In this document: one piece after another, positions 52,984-61,405 of the stretch
Position numbering within the stretch: position 1 is the first letter of the stretch
Layout: each line of letters starts with the position of its first letter
Assembly: GCA_022760335.1 (NCBI GenBank)
Contig: JALEGE010000205.1
Span: 1 to 64,000, forward strand
Reading direction: 5' to 3'
DNA: 64,000 nucleotides
DNA from: Hyphomonadaceae bacterium
GTDB lineage: Bacteria; Pseudomonadota; Alphaproteobacteria; Caulobacterales; Hyphomonadaceae
Notes under the pieces: model-generated
Told to the model about the DNA's origin: nothing
What the model saw: only the letters and a program-made list of their open reading frames with translations
Databases searched by the model: none
Position numbers and translations under genes: made by a program

Positions 52984-53405
52984 GCGGCCTGCCTGTCACT
53001 GCCGAGCGCGATGTGGCAAGCGCGATGCTGGCCGCGCTGCGCACCGATCCTGGCGTGATCGCCGCGTTTGGATCGCCGCCGCGAATTTTTGACGATGAGA
53101 CTCGCCGCGCGCCATACCCGTTTGCCATACTGGAGCGCCATGAGAGCGAACCAGCAGGTGCGAGCCTGAGCGAAGGCCAGGTCCACCGCCTGACATTCAC
53201 TACCGCTTCGCGCGCTGGTGGGCGCTTGGCCGCAAAAACACTGATCGGGGCGTTGCGCCGCGCAGCGGAGGGGGCAGATCTCAGCCTCACCGGCCAGCGC
53301 GTTGTGCTGATTCAGGCTGTCTATGCCGATGTGGTGCGCACATCCGACCGCGCCAGTTTTCGCGGCTTGCTCCGTATCCGGATTATAACAGAGGAGGCGG
53401 CGTGA
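52980..53405 (+). CDS. GTA tail terminator, DUF3168 (g8-like)
   Basis: Protein of 141 residues of the DUF3168 family (AMLAALRTDPGVIAAFGSPPRIFDDE, PFAILERHES, LTFTTASRAGG, VRTSDRASFRGLLRIRI). In Rhodobacter GTA this protein caps the tail tube below the stopper. It directly overlaps the g6-like gene, so no g7-like stopper gene lies between them. Confidence 0.87.
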   Translation: MSGLPVTAERDVASAMLAALRTDPGVIAAFGSPPRIFDDETRRAPYPFAILERHESEPAGASLSEGQVHRLTFTTASRAGGRLAAKTLIGALRRAAEGADLSLTGQRVVLIQAVYADVVRTSDRASFRGLLRIRIITEEAA

Positions 53406-53815
53406 TGGCTGGCCAGAAGGGACGCGACGTCCTTATTCGCATTGCAGACGGGCAGGGCGGGTATGAGACCCTTGCCGGCATCCGCACCACAAAACTGGAG
53501 CTTTCCGCCTCGCGCGTGGATGCGACCAGCGCCGACAGCGCCGAGGCCTGGCGCGAACTGATGACCGCAGCGGGCACCAAGTCTGCGCGCATCAGCGGCG
53601 CGGGCGTGTTCAAGGATGCCACCAGCGATATTCGTATGCGGACCGTCTTTTTCGGGGCGGAGACCCCGGACTGGCAGTTTGTGGTGCCCGATCTTGGCAC
53701 GATTTCCGGGCCCTTCATGATCAGCGCGCTGAGCTGGTCGGGTCGCCATGATGGCGAAGCCGAATTTGCCGTGATGCTGGAAAGCGCCGGCCAGATCCAG
53801 TTCGCGGCGGCCTGA
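53405..53815 (+). CDS. GTA major tail (tube) protein (g9-like)
   Basis: Protein of 136 residues of the phage major tail protein TP901-1/GTA g9 type (GQKGRDVLIRIADG, TTKLELSASRVDATSADSAEAWRE, RISGAGVFKDA, EAEFAVMLESAGQI). It polymerises into the tail tube. The ATG at 53405 has GGAGG 7 bp upstream and overlaps the previous stop by one base. Confidence 0.9.
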   Translation: MAGQKGRDVLIRIADGQGGYETLAGIRTTKLELSASRVDATSADSAEAWRELMTAAGTKSARISGAGVFKDATSDIRMRTVFFGAETPDWQFVVPDLGTISGPFMISALSWSGRHDGEAEFAVMLESAGQIQFAAA

Positions 53816-54114
53816 TGGCAAACCCCGTGCGAGGTGAAGTGGCCGTTCAGATCGGTGAGGTGGACGCATGTCTTTGCCTCACGCTCGGCGCTTTGGCGGA
53901 GATCCAGTCCGCGCTGGAGGCGCATACACTGGGGGAGATTGCTGCGCGCCTTGCGAAGGCGTCTCCGGCAGACATGATGGCAGTTCTGGCGGCGCTGCTG
54001 CGTGGCGGTGGTCATGGTGATCTGGCCGGGCAGTTGGCAAACCTGCCCGTATCGCCAGCCATGGCCGCGCGCTGGATTACCGAAGCGTTCGAGGCGGCGG
54101 TCGATGCGCGCTGA
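53815..54114 (+). CDS. GTA tail assembly chaperone (g10-like)
   Basis: Protein of 99 residues of the GTA-gp10 family (MANPVRGEVAVQIG, LCLTLGALAEIQSALEA, MMAVLAALLRGGGH, AMAARWITEAFEAA). By analogy with phage G/GT proteins it acts with the next gene to keep the tape measure soluble and load tube subunits. Overlaps at both ends indicate coupling. Confidence 0.85.
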   Translation: MANPVRGEVAVQIGEVDACLCLTLGALAEIQSALEAHTLGEIAARLAKASPADMMAVLAALLRGGGHGDLAGQLANLPVSPAMAARWITEAFEAAVDAR

Positions 54115-54322
54115 GCCGATCCCGTGGGGCGCGATGTTGCGCGCGGCCCTGCGCCTCGGCCCCACGCCAGGAGCCTTTTGGGCGTTGTCACTGAAAGAGT
54201 GGATCTGGCTCAGCCAGTCCCCGGAAACCCCCGGCCAGCTTGACCGGCAGGGCGCGGCCGCACTGCGCGCCCGATTGAGAGATTTCGACAAGGGAGACCC
54301 ATCCGATGGCGGACAATCCTGA
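54104..54322 (+). CDS. GTA tail assembly chaperone 2 (g10.1-like)
   Basis: Protein of 72 residues of the small Phage_TAC family (PF09550-type): PWGAMLRAALRLGPTPGAFWALSLKEWIWL. It begins inside the g10-like gene (overlap of 11 bp) and ends inside the tape-measure gene. Its role as the second chaperone is inferred from position and family. Confidence 0.83.
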   Translation: MRAEPIPWGAMLRAALRLGPTPGAFWALSLKEWIWLSQSPETPGQLDRQGAAALRARLRDFDKGDPSDGGQS

Positions 54323-54683
54323 CGACACTCTAGTAGCAGCGGGCGACGCGCTGATTTCCCTGGCCGAAGGGCCGGGCGTGGCGGCGGCGCGCGCGCTGGA
54401 AGCGGCTTTCGCCGAGGCCGGGGCGAGCATTGAAGCTTCCCTTGCCCGGGCCGCTGAGCGGGGGCGCTTGGACTTCGAGGATATGGCGGAGGCGATTGCG
54501 CGAGATCTCGCCCGGCTGGCTGTCTCATCGGTCTTCGGCAGCGGCGCGCCTGGAGCGGTGCAGCAGACCCTGAATGTCACCCTGCCGCAATCGGGCGGCA
54601 ATGCCTCACGCAACCTGCTTGCCAATCGCGGCGCCCTTGAAGCGCTGATGGCGCGGTTCGCCAGTCTGGGAGGACGTCTGTGA
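54306..54683 (+). CDS. Short GTA tail tape measure protein (g11-like)
   Basis: Protein of 125 residues. It is Ala-rich and helical in its first 80 residues (GVAAARALEAAFAEAGASIEASLARAAERGRLDFEDM). The GTA tape-measure end LARLAVSSVFGSGAPGAVQQTLNVTLPQ follows. Position after the chaperones and before the DUF2460 gene identifies it as the g11 equivalent. It is far shorter than the Rhodobacter protein as I recall it (about 219 residues), which would predict a shorter tail. Confidence 0.82.
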   Translation: MADNPDDTLVAAGDALISLAEGPGVAAARALEAAFAEAGASIEASLARAAERGRLDFEDMAEAIARDLARLAVSSVFGSGAPGAVQQTLNVTLPQSGGNASRNLLANRGALEALMARFASLGGRL

Positions 54684-55306
54684 TGGCTCTGTCTTCCTTT
54701 CATGAGGTGCGTTTTCCATTGGCCATTGCCTTTGGCGCGATTGGTGGGCCGGAGCGACGCACAGACATTATTCAGCTCGCCAGTGGAGCCGAACAGCGCA
54801 CGGCCAGTTGGTCTGGCTCCCGCCGGCGTTGGGATGTGGGCAGTGCCGTGCAGACGCTGGAAGAGTTACACGATCTAACCGCGTTCTTTGAAGCCCGGCG
54901 TGGGGCGCTTTATGGCTTCCGTTTCCGGGACTTCACCGATGATCGCTCCTGCGGGCCGGAGCAGGACCCCGCGCCGACAGACCAGGCGCTCGGCATAGGC
55001 GATGACGGCGAGACCGAATTCCAGCTTGTGAAACATTATGGCGATTATGCCCGCCCGATCCTGAAACCTGTGACTGGCAGTGTTCGCATCGCCCTTGACG
55101 GCGTGGAGCAAAGCTCAGGTTTCAGTGTGGACAACACGACCGGAGTGGTGACCTTTTCCTCCGCCCCTGGCGTGGGCGTTGCCATCACTGCCGGCTTCGA
55201 ATTCGACTGTCCAGCCCGGTTTGACACAGATCGGCTGGAGGCCAGCCTAGAGGGGTTTGGTGCCGGCCGCATTGTGAATGCCCAGCTTGTGGAATTGATC
55301 GGATAG
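54683..55306 (+). CDS. GTA distal tail protein, DUF2460 (g12-like)
   Basis: Protein of 207 residues of the DUF2460/TIGR02217 family (FHEVRFPLAIAFGAIGGPERRTDI, RRRWDVGSAVQTLEELHDL, YGFRFRDFTDDRSCGP, GVAITAGFEFDCPARFDTDRL). It forms the distal tail ring in the Rhodobacter GTA. The ATG at 54683 overlaps the tape-measure stop by one base. Confidence 0.92.
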   Translation: MALSSFHEVRFPLAIAFGAIGGPERRTDIIQLASGAEQRTASWSGSRRRWDVGSAVQTLEELHDLTAFFEARRGALYGFRFRDFTDDRSCGPEQDPAPTDQALGIGDDGETEFQLVKHYGDYARPILKPVTGSVRIALDGVEQSSGFSVDNTTGVVTFSSAPGVGVAITAGFEFDCPARFDTDRLEASLEGFGAGRIVNAQLVELIG

Positions 55307-55309
55307 GTC

Positions 55310-55939
55310 ATGGTTACGCTGATTTCCAAACCGGCGGAAGCTGCACGCCATGTCTGCCTCGGCTGGGTGTTGACGCGCGGGGATGGTTTCACCCTGCGCC
55401 TGACCGGGCATGACAAGCCTCTCACCATAGTGGGCGAAACCTATGAGCCTGGCGCGGCGCTGGAGGCGAGCAGTTTTACCCGCACCACAGATCTTGAGCC
55501 CGGTCATGCTTCCGTGCGTGGCGCGTTGGATGCCGAAGCGATTACCGAAGAAGACATTCTTACCGGTACCTGGGATGGAGCCCGTGTTGATGTCTATCGG
55601 CTCGACTGGCTGGCGCTGTCGGTTATTGAGCTGATCTGGAGCGGGCGGCTGGCCCGTGTGGAGTGGCAGGGTGAGCGGTTCGAGGCTGATCTTGTCTCGC
55701 TGAAAGTCGATCTCGACCGCCTGATCGGGCGGCAATTCCTACGCCAGTGCGATGCTGTGCTGGGCGATGCGCGCTGTGGCGTGGATCTGGAGAACCCGGC
55801 CTTTGAGGGCCTGATCTGCGACCAACAGCTTACGACCTGCATCGAAACCTTCGCTAATGTTGAGAACTTTCGCGGCTTTCCGCATATGCCCGGCAACGAT
55901 TTCATTCTGGCTGGCCCGGCGGCAGGGACGGGCGAATGA
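55310..55939 (+). CDS. GTA tail hub, DUF2163 (g13-like), internally shortened
   Basis: Protein of 209 residues. The first 160 residues are the DUF2163 beta domain ending in QCDAVLGDARCGVDL. The last 40 contain TCIETFANVENFRGFPHMPGNDF, the usual C-terminal signature. Cysteines C147, C156, C170 and C177 are placed to bind the iron-sulfur cluster described for the Rhodobacter hub. The beta-rich segment of roughly 85 residues that normally separates the second and third cysteines is absent; only about 13 residues remain. The reading frame is intact and overlaps g14. Confidence 0.88.
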   Translation: MVTLISKPAEAARHVCLGWVLTRGDGFTLRLTGHDKPLTIVGETYEPGAALEASSFTRTTDLEPGHASVRGALDAEAITEEDILTGTWDGARVDVYRLDWLALSVIELIWSGRLARVEWQGERFEADLVSLKVDLDRLIGRQFLRQCDAVLGDARCGVDLENPAFEGLICDQQLTTCIETFANVENFRGFPHMPGNDFILAGPAAGTGE

Positions 55940-56382
55940 CCCGTGCGGAAATTTTGACCGAGGCGCGCGGCTGGCTCGGCACGCCTTATCGCCATCAGGC
56001 GAGTGTGCGGGGGGCAGGCGCAGATTGCCTTGGCTTTCTGCGCGGGGTCTGGCGTGGCTGTGTCGGCGATGAACCGGAAGCCGTCCCGGCTTATACGCCC
56101 GATTGGGCAGAGCTGACGGGCGAGGACACCTTGCTTGCCGCCGCCCGCCGGCATCTTGTGGAAATCCCGGTAGGTGCCGTGCGCGAGGGTGACATCCTGC
56201 TGTTTCGCATGGCTGCTGGCGTGCCGGCCAAGCATTGCGCGCTGGTCAGTGCCTGCCAGGCCGGCCGCGCGTGCCGCATCCTGCACGCCTATTGGGGGCG
56301 CGGGGTCACCGAAACCCGGCTCGTACCCTGGTGGTCGCGGCGTATTACGGCGGCGTTTTCCTTTCCTGGATTGGAGGTCTGA
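55936..56382 (+). CDS. GTA NlpC/P60 cell-wall peptidase (g14-like)
   Basis: Protein of 148 residues. The catalytic triad is C31 in GAGADCLGFL, H100 in AKHCALV and H117 in LHAYWG. RGWLGTPYRHQASVRG is the typical approach to the nucleophile. In the Rhodobacter GTA the enzyme helps cross the peptidoglycan of the recipient cell. It overlaps g13 by 4 bp and ends 3 bp before the megatron gene. Confidence 0.93.
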   Translation: MTRAEILTEARGWLGTPYRHQASVRGAGADCLGFLRGVWRGCVGDEPEAVPAYTPDWAELTGEDTLLAAARRHLVEIPVGAVREGDILLFRMAAGVPAKHCALVSACQAGRACRILHAYWGRGVTETRLVPWWSRRITAAFSFPGLEV

Positions 56383-56385
56383 GCC

Positions 56386-59300
56386 ATGGCCCAGATTGCA
56401 TTTTCCGAAGCTGGCGCAGCGTTGGGCGCACGCTTCTTGCCTGGAGGCGTGAGTGTTTTCGGCCGCCAGTTTGCAGGGGCACAGATTGGCCGGACGCTGG
56501 GTAGCTTGGCTGGAGCGGCCATCGACCAGGCCTATTTCACTCCGCCGTTGGAAGGCCCGCGCCTGAGAGCCCTGCATGTGATGGAGAGCAGGGAAGGCGC
56601 GGGATTGCCAAATGTCTATGGCCGCATGCGCGTGGGCGGGCAGGTGATCTGGGCAGGCGACTTCACCGAAAATCGCACCAGCCAGGGCGGCAAGGGCGGG
56701 CCGCGCGTGAGCACCTATTCCTATACGGTCAGTTTTGCCGTGGCCGTCTGTGAAGGCCCGAATGCCCGCATCGAGCGCATATGGGCCAATGGCGAGCCGT
56801 TGTCGCTGGGCAGCTATACCCATCGCATCTATCCGGGGTCTGAGACGCAGGAACCCGACCCGGCGATCGAAGCTGAGCTCGGCGCGGGCAAGGCGCCGGC
56901 CTATCGTGGTACCTGCTATATTCTGTTTGAGGATTTTCCGCTGGAAGCCTTCGGAAACCGGCTGCCGCAGCTTTCCTTTGAAGTGGTGAAAACCCCTGCG
57001 GCATCAGATGAGAGCACTGTTCGCGATGTTGTGAAGGCGGTGAACATCATTCCGGCCACAGGTGAGTTCGTTTATGCAGCCGAGCCCGTGCGCACGCGGA
57101 CCTTTCCTGGCCGGGAAACGCCACTGAATGTGCACAGTGTGGATGGTCGTAGCGATTTCCTGGTCTCGATGGACCAGCTGCAGGCTGAATTACCAAATGT
57201 GACCGCAGCGTCTCTCACCGTAGGCTGGTTTGGCACGGATCTGCGTGCGGGCCATTGCGAGATCCGCCCTGGTGTGGAAACGCAAGACCGTGTGACTGTG
57301 CCTCGTTCCTGGCAGGTTTGCGGAGAAGGGCGCGAGGGTGCCTATCTCATTTCCCAGACCGAGGCTGGCAATGCCAATTATGGCGGAACACCGGCCGATT
57401 GGTGTGTAATCCAGGCTATGCAGGAGTTGGCCGCGCGCGGCATCGCGGTGACGCTGACACCCTTCCTGCTGATGGACGTGCCACCAGGCAACACATTGCC
57501 CGACCTGGGCGGCGGAACCGGGCAACCGGCATTTCCATGGCGCGGGCGGATTTCATCTGATCTTGACGGGACGGCTGGTGCCCGCACGGCGGTAGCGGAT
57601 TTCATGGGGGCGGCACAGCCGAGCCATTTCAACTTCAGTGATGATATTGCCAGCTATTCCGGCCCGGGCAGCGATTGGGGCTATCGCCGTTTCATCCTGC
57701 ACCATGCCGCGCTGGCCAAGGCGAGCGGGGCCTGCAGCGCCTTCCTGATCGGCAGCGAGATGCGCGCACTGACCCAGTTGCGCGATGATACGGGCGCATT
57801 TCCCTTCGTGGAGGCTCTGGTGACGCTTGCCCAGGATGTGAAAGCCATGTTGGGGCCGGGCGTTGAGGTCGGCTATGCGGCGGACTGGAGCGAATATGGC
57901 GCCTTCGTTCCCGGCGATGGCAGTGGGGATGTGCTGTTCCCGCTTGATCCGCTTTGGGCTGAGACTTCCATCGATTTTGTCGGGATCGACTGGTATCCGC
58001 CTGCGGGCGACTGGCGCGATGGTGAGACCCATCTGGACAAGCTCGCAGGCTATGACCGGCCGGGCGACGCTGCCTATATCCTCGCCAACCAGACCGGCGG
58101 GGAGAATTTCGAGTGGTATTATGCCAGCCCGGCAGACCGCGATGCCCAGACACGCACGTTGATCGACGACACCGCCCATGGCGAGCACTGGGTCTTCCGC
58201 GCCAAGGACATTGCCGGCTGGTGGGGCGCGGCGCACCATGAACGCCCCGGCGGTGTGCGCAATGCTTCGCCCACAGCCTGGACCGCGTCCAGCAAGCCCG
58301 TCCGTTTCAGCGAGATCGGCTTTCCTGCCGTCGACAAGGGCATCAATTCCCCGAACCTGTTCTACGATCCGAAAAGCTCTGAAAGCGCGGTTCCGCCCTA
58401 TTCCAGTGGCGCGCGCGATGATGTGCTGCAGGCCGAAGCGCTGATCGGCGCACTCGGCTATTGGGACAGTGTATCCTTTGTTGATCAGGCTGCCGTCTGG
58501 GCCTGGGATGCGCGGCCCTATCCGGATTTTCCAGTGCGTAGCACGGTCTGGTCGGATGGTGAAAATTGGAGCTATGGCCATTGGCTGAATGGGCGAACGG
58601 GTCTTGCGACCTTGTCTGCTGTTCTGACAGATCTTGGCCAGAGAGCTGATGTTTCGCTGTCTCCGGTGGGCGTGACCGGCCTGGTCCAGGGTTTTGCCCT
58701 CGATGGCGTGACTCGGTTGAAGGATGCCCTTGCGCCACTGACGGTTGGTTTCGGCCTGGCCTGCGCAGAAACGGCTGGGCAGTTGCAGGTTTCAGCTATT
58801 GGCACCGAGGCCGGCTTTTGTTTCTCTCAGGAGCTGTTGGTCGAAAATGGGCTTGAGCGCATGCGGCGTACACAAATCGCGCCGCCAGGTCGCCTTGTGC
58901 TGACTTATGCGGGGCTGGAAAACGCTTTTCAAACCAGTACGATAGAGGTGCGCAGCTCCATCGGCGATATTCATCGAACGGCCTCGCTCGCCCTCCCTCT
59001 CGTTTTGTCAGAGCCGCAAGCTGCCGGAATTGCAGCTAGGCTCCTGCAGGCGCACCAGCGCGTTGACAGGTTGGCGATCGACCTTGGTGACCTGGACGCC
59101 GGATTCAGCTTGTTCAGCACAGTTGAGGTGGAAGGGCTCGGCGGGCTGTGGACCGTATTGGGCGAGGAACTGACAGCGTCGCGCACGCTCAGTCTTGAGC
59201 CTGCACCGTCTGGTCAGGTTGTGTCATTGGCGACGGAGCTTCCGAGCGTATCCGGCACCTCTGGTTTTGCCGCGCCAGCTGATTTGCTCATCATCGATGC

Positions 59301-60135
59301 ACCCTTACTACCGCTTGAGGACGCGGGGGCACGGGGACTTGTCCTTGCCGGTTTTGCCGACCCTTGGCCCGGCGAGGTTGGCGTCCTGTCTGGCAACGCA
59401 GCGGATCAGCTCGTTGAAATTGCGCGCCTTTCCTTACCTGCGCTGACCGGTATTCTGACGCGTGCCCTGCAGAGCGGGCCGGTGGCGCGGTGGGACCATG
59501 CCGCCAATCTTGAAGTAGAAATGGCGTTTCCGCTGCTGGCTTCCGCTACGCAGGATGCCGTACTGGCGGGTGCGAATCACTTGCTTGTCGAGACGCAGGC
59601 GGGGTGGGAACTTCTGGCCTTCGCACAAGTGGAGTTGCTTGAGAGTGCAAATTACCGGCTGACGCAATTGCTGCGCGGCCTGAATGGCAGTGAGGTGGCA
59701 ACTGAGGCCGGAGCGCCGGTGGGCGCGCGCTGCGTGCTCGTAGATGCCGCGCTTTTGCGGCTTGCGAAGGCAGCGAGCCAGCCGGGATTGGAGCGGGTCT
59801 GGCAAGCTGGACTGTCTGGAGAGCCCCAATCGGTGACATTCCAGGATTTCGCCGGATTGCCCTGGCGTCCGGGACATGCGCGCTGGACAAGTGTCACGCG
59901 CGTTGAGTGGGCTGAGCGTGGCCCGCATATTCCCGATGACTGGGACGCGCCGGACCCGGAACGGCTTTACAGCTATGATGTCGCGTGGACCCCTTCTGGC
60001 CAAAGTGAGACCGAGCAAACCGTCGCTGCAACCGGCTTCGACCTACCGGTTGGTGCCTCAAATATACGGGTGCGTAGCCGGTCATCTGAAGGCCGCACCA
60101 GCGACTGGCTTTCCATTCCCGGCCCGAATGACTAG
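56386..60135 (+). CDS. GTA host-specificity megatron protein (g15-like)
   Basis: Protein of 1249 residues, close in length to the Rhodobacter g15 protein. The N-terminal hub-like part (VMESREGAGLPNVYGRMRVGG) is followed by the GTA TIM-barrel-like domain (about 390-700; EVGYAADWSEYGAF, IDFVGIDWYPPAGDW, WWGAAHHERPGG, FSEIGFPAVDKG). The phage-tail-like C-terminal half ends with a fibronectin-like strand set (LPVGASNIRVRSRSSEGRTS). It forms the tail tip that contacts the host. It ends the GTA cluster. Confidence 0.93.
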   Translation: MAQIAFSEAGAALGARFLPGGVSVFGRQFAGAQIGRTLGSLAGAAIDQAYFTPPLEGPRLRALHVMESREGAGLPNVYGRMRVGGQVIWAGDFTENRTSQGGKGGPRVSTYSYTVSFAVAVCEGPNARIERIWANGEPLSLGSYTHRIYPGSETQEPDPAIEAELGAGKAPAYRGTCYILFEDFPLEAFGNRLPQLSFEVVKTPAASDESTVRDVVKAVNIIPATGEFVYAAEPVRTRTFPGRETPLNVHSVDGRSDFLVSMDQLQAELPNVTAASLTVGWFGTDLRAGHCEIRPGVETQDRVTVPRSWQVCGEGREGAYLISQTEAGNANYGGTPADWCVIQAMQELAARGIAVTLTPFLLMDVPPGNTLPDLGGGTGQPAFPWRGRISSDLDGTAGARTAVADFMGAAQPSHFNFSDDIASYSGPGSDWGYRRFILHHAALAKASGACSAFLIGSEMRALTQLRDDTGAFPFVEALVTLAQDVKAMLGPGVEVGYAADWSEYGAFVPGDGSGDVLFPLDPLWAETSIDFVGIDWYPPAGDWRDGETHLDKLAGYDRPGDAAYILANQTGGENFEWYYASPADRDAQTRTLIDDTAHGEHWVFRAKDIAGWWGAAHHERPGGVRNASPTAWTASSKPVRFSEIGFPAVDKGINSPNLFYDPKSSESAVPPYSSGARDDVLQAEALIGALGYWDSVSFVDQAAVWAWDARPYPDFPVRSTVWSDGENWSYGHWLNGRTGLATLSAVLTDLGQRADVSLSPVGVTGLVQGFALDGVTRLKDALAPLTVGFGLACAETAGQLQVSAIGTEAGFCFSQELLVENGLERMRRTQIAPPGRLVLTYAGLENAFQTSTIEVRSSIGDIHRTASLALPLVLSEPQAAGIAARLLQAHQRVDRLAIDLGDLDAGFSLFSTVEVEGLGGLWTVLGEELTASRTLSLEPAPSGQVVSLATELPSVSGTSGFAAPADLLIIDAPLLPLEDAGARGLVLAGFADPWPGEVGVLSGNAADQLVEIARLSLPALTGILTRALQSGPVARWDHAANLEVEMAFPLLASATQDAVLAGANHLLVETQAGWELLAFAQVELLESANYRLTQLLRGLNGSEVATEAGAPVGARCVLVDAALLRLAKAASQPGLERVWQAGLSGEPQSVTFQDFAGLPWRPGHARWTSVTRVEWAERGPHIPDDWDAPDPERLYSYDVAWTPSGQSETEQTVAATGFDLPVGASNIRVRSRSSEGRTSDWLSIPGPND

Positions 60136-60175
60136 GTGATAAGTCTGTAACCGGACTTATACGAGGACCTGTCGA

Positions 60176-61027
60176 TTGGCTGGTGATCTTTATGCCGTTC
60201 TTGGGCTGACGCGCGGGGCAAGCGAAACTGATATCCGAAGTGCTCATCGGCGCTTGGTCAAGGAGCTGCACCCAGACCTGCATCCCGGTGATGAAGGCAA
60301 GGCGGCACGGTTCAAGGCCGTTTCTCAAGCCTTTGAAATCCTTGGTGATGCTGAGCAGCGCGCAAAGTATGACCGCGGCGAGATCGATGAAAAGGGCAAT
60401 CCGAGCCATCCTTTCATGGGGGCTGGCGGACCTCGCCAGGGCGGGGCAGGGCCCGGCGGGCATGACCCCTTCGATGACATTCTTTCCGGTCTTTTCGGAG
60501 GTGGGCGAGGCCGTCGCCGCACAGGTCCGGTCAAAGGCCGCGATGTGCGTTATCAGTGTGAGATCAGTTTTGACGATGCGGTGAATGGCGCGCGCCGGCG
60601 CATGTCTATGGCCGATGGCCGCGCCCTGGAAGTCGATATCCCCGCAGGTATCGAAGATGGGCAAACTCTGCGTTTGAAAAGCCAGGGGCATGCATCGCCT
60701 ACAGGTGGGCCACCCGGCGATGCGTTTCTTAAAATCAGCGTGCAGCCGTCGAAGATATGGACGCGGGAAGGGCTGGACCTGCGGATGACCCAACCTGTCT
60801 CGCTCGCCACGGCTGTTCTTGGTGGCAAGGTGGATGTGCGCACGCCCTCAGGCGCGGTGTCGCTGACCGTTCCTGCCGGCTCGAACACGGGCACTGTTCT
60901 GCGCCTGAAAGGCAAGGGCGTTCAGGCAGGTAAGGCGCCCGGTAATCTCTATGCACGTTTGGAAATTGTCCTTGAAGATCCGAAGGATACGCGCCTCCAG
61001 GATTTTCTCAGGCAGACTGCAGAGTGA
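60176..61027 (+). CDS. CbpA-like DnaJ-domain co-chaperone
   Basis: Protein of 283 residues. The J-domain occupies residues 1-68 with HPD at 32-34 (KELHPDLHPG). A Gly-rich linker (GGAGPGGHDPFDDILSGLFGGG) leads to two C-terminal substrate-binding domains (KGRDVRYQCEISFDDAVNGARR, LRLKSQGHASPTGGPPGDAFL). No cysteine zinc-finger is present, as in CbpA. It stimulates DnaK ATPase. The TTG start has GAGGA 8 bp upstream. It follows the GTA cluster by 40 bp, but its function looks like general housekeeping. Confidence 0.9.
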   Translation: MAGDLYAVLGLTRGASETDIRSAHRRLVKELHPDLHPGDEGKAARFKAVSQAFEILGDAEQRAKYDRGEIDEKGNPSHPFMGAGGPRQGGAGPGGHDPFDDILSGLFGGGRGRRRTGPVKGRDVRYQCEISFDDAVNGARRRMSMADGRALEVDIPAGIEDGQTLRLKSQGHASPTGGPPGDAFLKISVQPSKIWTREGLDLRMTQPVSLATAVLGGKVDVRTPSGAVSLTVPAGSNTGTVLRLKGKGVQAGKAPGNLYARLEIVLEDPKDTRLQDFLRQTAE

Positions 61028-61088
61028 ACTGTAATCCAACAGAATCATTCACCGACCGTTCAGTCCCCGGCGCCTATTTCCTGCTCCC

Positions 61089-61400
61089 ATGCTAAGACGC
61101 ACCCTCTTTATGACGGTTTTCGGGCTGTCCCTGTTTGCCGCCGCGCTTTCCGCGCAGGCGCAATCCTTCACGCCCGTCGAGCCGAGTGCTTCGGGCCAAT
61201 CTGACAATTATGTTCCGCTCAAGGATATCTTTGCGCGCCTGAAAGCCCAATATGGGGGCTATCAGCTTGATGCGGATCTCTATTCGACAGGCAATGGCGG
61301 TGCTGAATACCGGATCGAATGGATGGCACGTGACGGACGCCGTCTGCGCATCGTGGTTGATGCCCGGTCCGGGCGCACCATCAGGACAAGTGGAGGCTAA
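61089..61400 (+). CDS. Secreted PepSY-like protein
   Basis: Protein of 103 residues. A signal peptide (LFMTVFGLSLFAAALSAQA, cleaved near 25) precedes a small alpha-beta module (LKDIFARLKAQYGGYQLDAD ... YRIEWMARDGRRLRIVVDARSGRTI), typical of the PepSY fold, which can inhibit peptidases or sense in the periplasm. It is encoded 5 bp before an OmpR-type response regulator. This pairing is common and suggests it modulates the sensor kinase that follows. Confidence 0.8.
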   Translation: MLRRTLFMTVFGLSLFAAALSAQAQSFTPVEPSASGQSDNYVPLKDIFARLKAQYGGYQLDADLYSTGNGGAEYRIEWMARDGRRLRIVVDARSGRTIRTSGG

Positions 61401-61405
61401 TCCCC

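Noticed and set aside
55594..56823. Minus-strand open frame of 409 codons across the g13-g15 genes
   Set aside because: It crosses three well-identified tail genes in antisense and has no ribosome site or domain.
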